Shown here piece by piece: positions 62,328 to 64,000 of a stretch of 64,000 nucleotides of DNA. The stretch spans positions 75,401 through 139,400 of the forward strand of contig NZ_QRJZ01000001.1 of assembly GCF_003470665.1 (NCBI RefSeq). The letters run 5' to 3'. The stretch comes from Collinsella sp. AM17-1 (GTDB taxonomy: Bacteria > Actinomycetota > Coriobacteriia > Coriobacteriales > Coriobacteriaceae). The first letter of the stretch is position 1. Each line of letters begins with the position of its first letter. Below the pieces are notes generated by a model. That model searched no databases, was not told the origin of the DNA, and worked only from the letters and a program-made list of their open reading frames with translations. The translations under genes were made by a program, and so were the position numbers.

Positions 62328-63926
62328 ATGGATCAAAAGGCTTCCGCAAAGGTCCTCGTACTCGACTTTGGTGCGCAGTACGGTCAGCTCATTGCCCGTC
62401 GCGTCCGCGACCTCAACGTGTATTCCGAGATTGTCCCCTGCGACATCTCGGCCGACGAGATTCGCGAGATGAACGCCTCTGCGCTCATCCTTTCTGGCGG
62501 CCCGGCCTCCGTGTACGCCGAGGACGCTCCGTCCATCGACCCCGCCATCTTTGACCTGGGCCTTCCCGTCCTGGGCTTCTGCTACGGCCATCAGATCACG
62601 GCCGTGACGCTCGGCGGCAAGGTCGGCCACTCCGAGGTGGGCGAGTACGGCCGCGCCACCATCACGCGCACGGCCGGCGCCAAGCTCTTTAACTCCACGC
62701 CCATGGAGCAGACCGTGTGGATGAGCCACCGCGACGCCGTTTCCGAGGTGCCCGAGGGCTTTACCGTTACCGCCAGCACCGACGTATGCCTGGTTGCCGC
62801 CATGGAGTGCGTCGAGCGCAAGATCTTCACCACACAGTTCCACCCCGAGGTCAAGCATTCCGAGTACGGTCAGCAGCTGCTGAGCAACTTCCTGTTTGAG
62901 ATTTGCGGCCTGGAGCCCAACTGGAGCATGGACAACCTGGTCGAGACCATGACGGCCGAGTTCCGCGAGAAGGTCGGCGACGACCGCGTGATTCTGGCCC
63001 TGTCCGGTGGCGTCGACTCCTCCGTCGTGGCTGCGCTGGGCGCCCGCGCCGTGGGTAAGCAGATGACCTGCGTGTTCATCAACCACGGCCTGCTGCGCAA
63101 GGGCGAACCCGAGCAGGTGGAGGAGGTCTTCACCAAGCAGTTTGACGTCGACTTTATTCACGTTCACGCCGAGGACCGCTATGCCGAGCTTCTGGCCGGC
63201 GTGACCGAGCCCGAGGAGAAGCGCCGCATCATCGGTACGCAGTTCTGGAAAGAGTTCTTCGCGGTTGCTCAGCAGCTTGAGACCGATGGTAAACCCGTGA
63301 AGTACCTGGCCCAGGGCACCATCTACCCCGACATCATCGAGTCCGGCGCACGCAAGACGGGCGGCAAGGCCTCGACCATCAAGAGCCACCACAATCTGAT
63401 TCCGTTCCCCGAGGGCGTGAGCTTCGATCTTATCGAGCCGCTCGACCACTTCTTTAAAGACGAGGTCCGCGCGCTTGGCTTGGCGCTTGGCCTGCCGGCG
63501 CATATTGTGTACCGCCAGCCGTTCCCGGGCCCGGGTCTTGCCATTCGCATTATCGGTGCGGTGGACAAGGAGAAGCTCGAGATCTTGAAGAACGCCGACG
63601 CCATCGTGCGCGAGGAGCTCGATGCGTATAACCAGAAGCTTTTTGAGGAGACTGGCGACCGCAACTCCGAGCACAGCTGCTGGCAATACTTTGCGGTGCT
63701 GCCCGACATCAAGTCTGTGGGCGTTATGGGCGACGAGCGCACCTACCAGCGCCCGATCATCCTGCGTGCCGTGGAGTCCAGTGACGCCATGACCGCCGAC
63801 TGGGCCAAGCTTCCCTACGAGGTGCTGGCGAAGATCTCTGGTCGCATTGTGGCCGAGGTTCCGGGTGCCAACCGCGTGTGCTACGACATCACGAGCAAGC
63901 CGCCTGCGACGATTGAGTGGGAATAG
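62328..63926 (+). CDS. guaA: GMP synthase (glutamine-hydrolysing)
   Basis: A 532-aa protein from ATG 62328 behind AGAGGGGG. The class I amidotransferase domain has the nucleophile Cys in LGFCYGHQ and His/Glu in FHPEVKHSEYG. The ATP pyrophosphatase domain begins LALSGGVDSSVVAALG, and the C-terminal dimerisation domain ends CYDITSKPPATIEWE. It converts XMP to GMP. The final 74 bp of the window after it hold no recognisable feature. Confidence 0.97.
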   Translation: MDQKASAKVLVLDFGAQYGQLIARRVRDLNVYSEIVPCDISADEIREMNASALILSGGPASVYAEDAPSIDPAIFDLGLPVLGFCYGHQITAVTLGGKVGHSEVGEYGRATITRTAGAKLFNSTPMEQTVWMSHRDAVSEVPEGFTVTASTDVCLVAAMECVERKIFTTQFHPEVKHSEYGQQLLSNFLFEICGLEPNWSMDNLVETMTAEFREKVGDDRVILALSGGVDSSVVAALGARAVGKQMTCVFINHGLLRKGEPEQVEEVFTKQFDVDFIHVHAEDRYAELLAGVTEPEEKRRIIGTQFWKEFFAVAQQLETDGKPVKYLAQGTIYPDIIESGARKTGGKASTIKSHHNLIPFPEGVSFDLIEPLDHFFKDEVRALGLALGLPAHIVYRQPFPGPGLAIRIIGAVDKEKLEILKNADAIVREELDAYNQKLFEETGDRNSEHSCWQYFAVLPDIKSVGVMGDERTYQRPIILRAVESSDAMTADWAKLPYEVLAKISGRIVAEVPGANRVCYDITSKPPATIEWE

Positions 63927-64000
63927 GCCTGAGGCGTGAGATTTGCAATCCACCTGAAATTATTCCAGTGAACAATGGTGAACAACGGTATTCATAAATC

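Overview
This is a chromosomal window from a high-GC Gram-positive gut-type bacterium. The best guess is a member of the Coriobacteriia, most likely Collinsella or a close relative. Support for this: sortase-assembled pili with LPxTG-type anchors, a GatCAB amidotransferase, a MurT-GatD cell-wall amidation enzyme, a type III glutamine synthetase, and an anaerobic fermentative gene set with no respiratory genes. The genus is inferred from gene content and style and was not checked by any search.

Layout. 1-3.0 kb: the end of mobB, an MFS transporter and a HAD phosphatase. 3.5-13.7 kb: a pilus locus with three sortase-anchored surface proteins (large beta-helix adhesin, accessory pilin, major pilin), then an AbiE-like toxin-antitoxin pair, then the class C sortase. 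14.0-17.5 kb: gatCAB. 18.2-20.5 kb: a DUF6110-type small protein and a P1B-type metal ATPase carrying an SCA motif, behind an operator-bearing promoter; this may be an iron-storage (ferrosome-like) module. 20.6-21.5 kb: a ribbon-helix-helix/PIN toxin-antitoxin pair. 22.2-23.2 kb: tmRNA followed by an unusual tandem repeat array. 23.3-28.2 kb: patatin, rplM-rpsI, glmM, EIIA-Glc and nagB. 28.6-31.6 kb: a 998-aa ATPase regulator. 31.7-39.0 kb (minus strand): YhbY, a methyltransferase, a UPF0210 protein, and metF with a methionine synthase split into core and activation proteins. 39.5-42.9 kb: glnA (type III), a flavodoxin-ferredoxin protein and tRNA-Glu. 43.2-47.5 kb (minus): a fused MurT-GatD and two overlapping paralogous unknown genes. 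48.0-53.0 kb: three iron-type alcohol/glycerol dehydrogenases and a polyferredoxin. 53.1-58.4 kb: a GntR-controlled alpha-glucoside locus (regulator, zinc dehydrogenase, PTS EIICB, GH4 phospho-glucosidase). 58.6-64.0 kb: ychF, small membrane and regulatory genes, asparaginase and guaA.

How it fits together. The alpha-glucoside EIICB has no IIA domain, so the free EIIA-Glc at 26.7 kb is its likely phosphate donor. The resulting phospho-disaccharide would be cut by the adjacent GH4 enzyme. NagB and GlmM link amino-sugar flux to peptidoglycan, and MurT-GatD amidates that peptidoglycan. MetF and the two MetH pieces make methionine.

The most unusual material is between the genes. (a) A 15-bp repeat occurs four times at an exact 40-bp period in alternating orientation with unique 25-bp spacers (42959-43093). 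(b) Palindromic elements bounded by copies of the 3' end of the adjacent stable RNA gene lie just past the terminators of both tmRNA and tRNA-Glu. (c) Two ~140-bp nested hairpins share a GGAGCCCCGG base and a CACATTAAGTG apex, while their arms differ but stay complementary. (d) A dispersed family of hairpins has a conserved GGGnCAGG loop and covarying stems. (e) Two MITE-like inverted-repeat elements are present.
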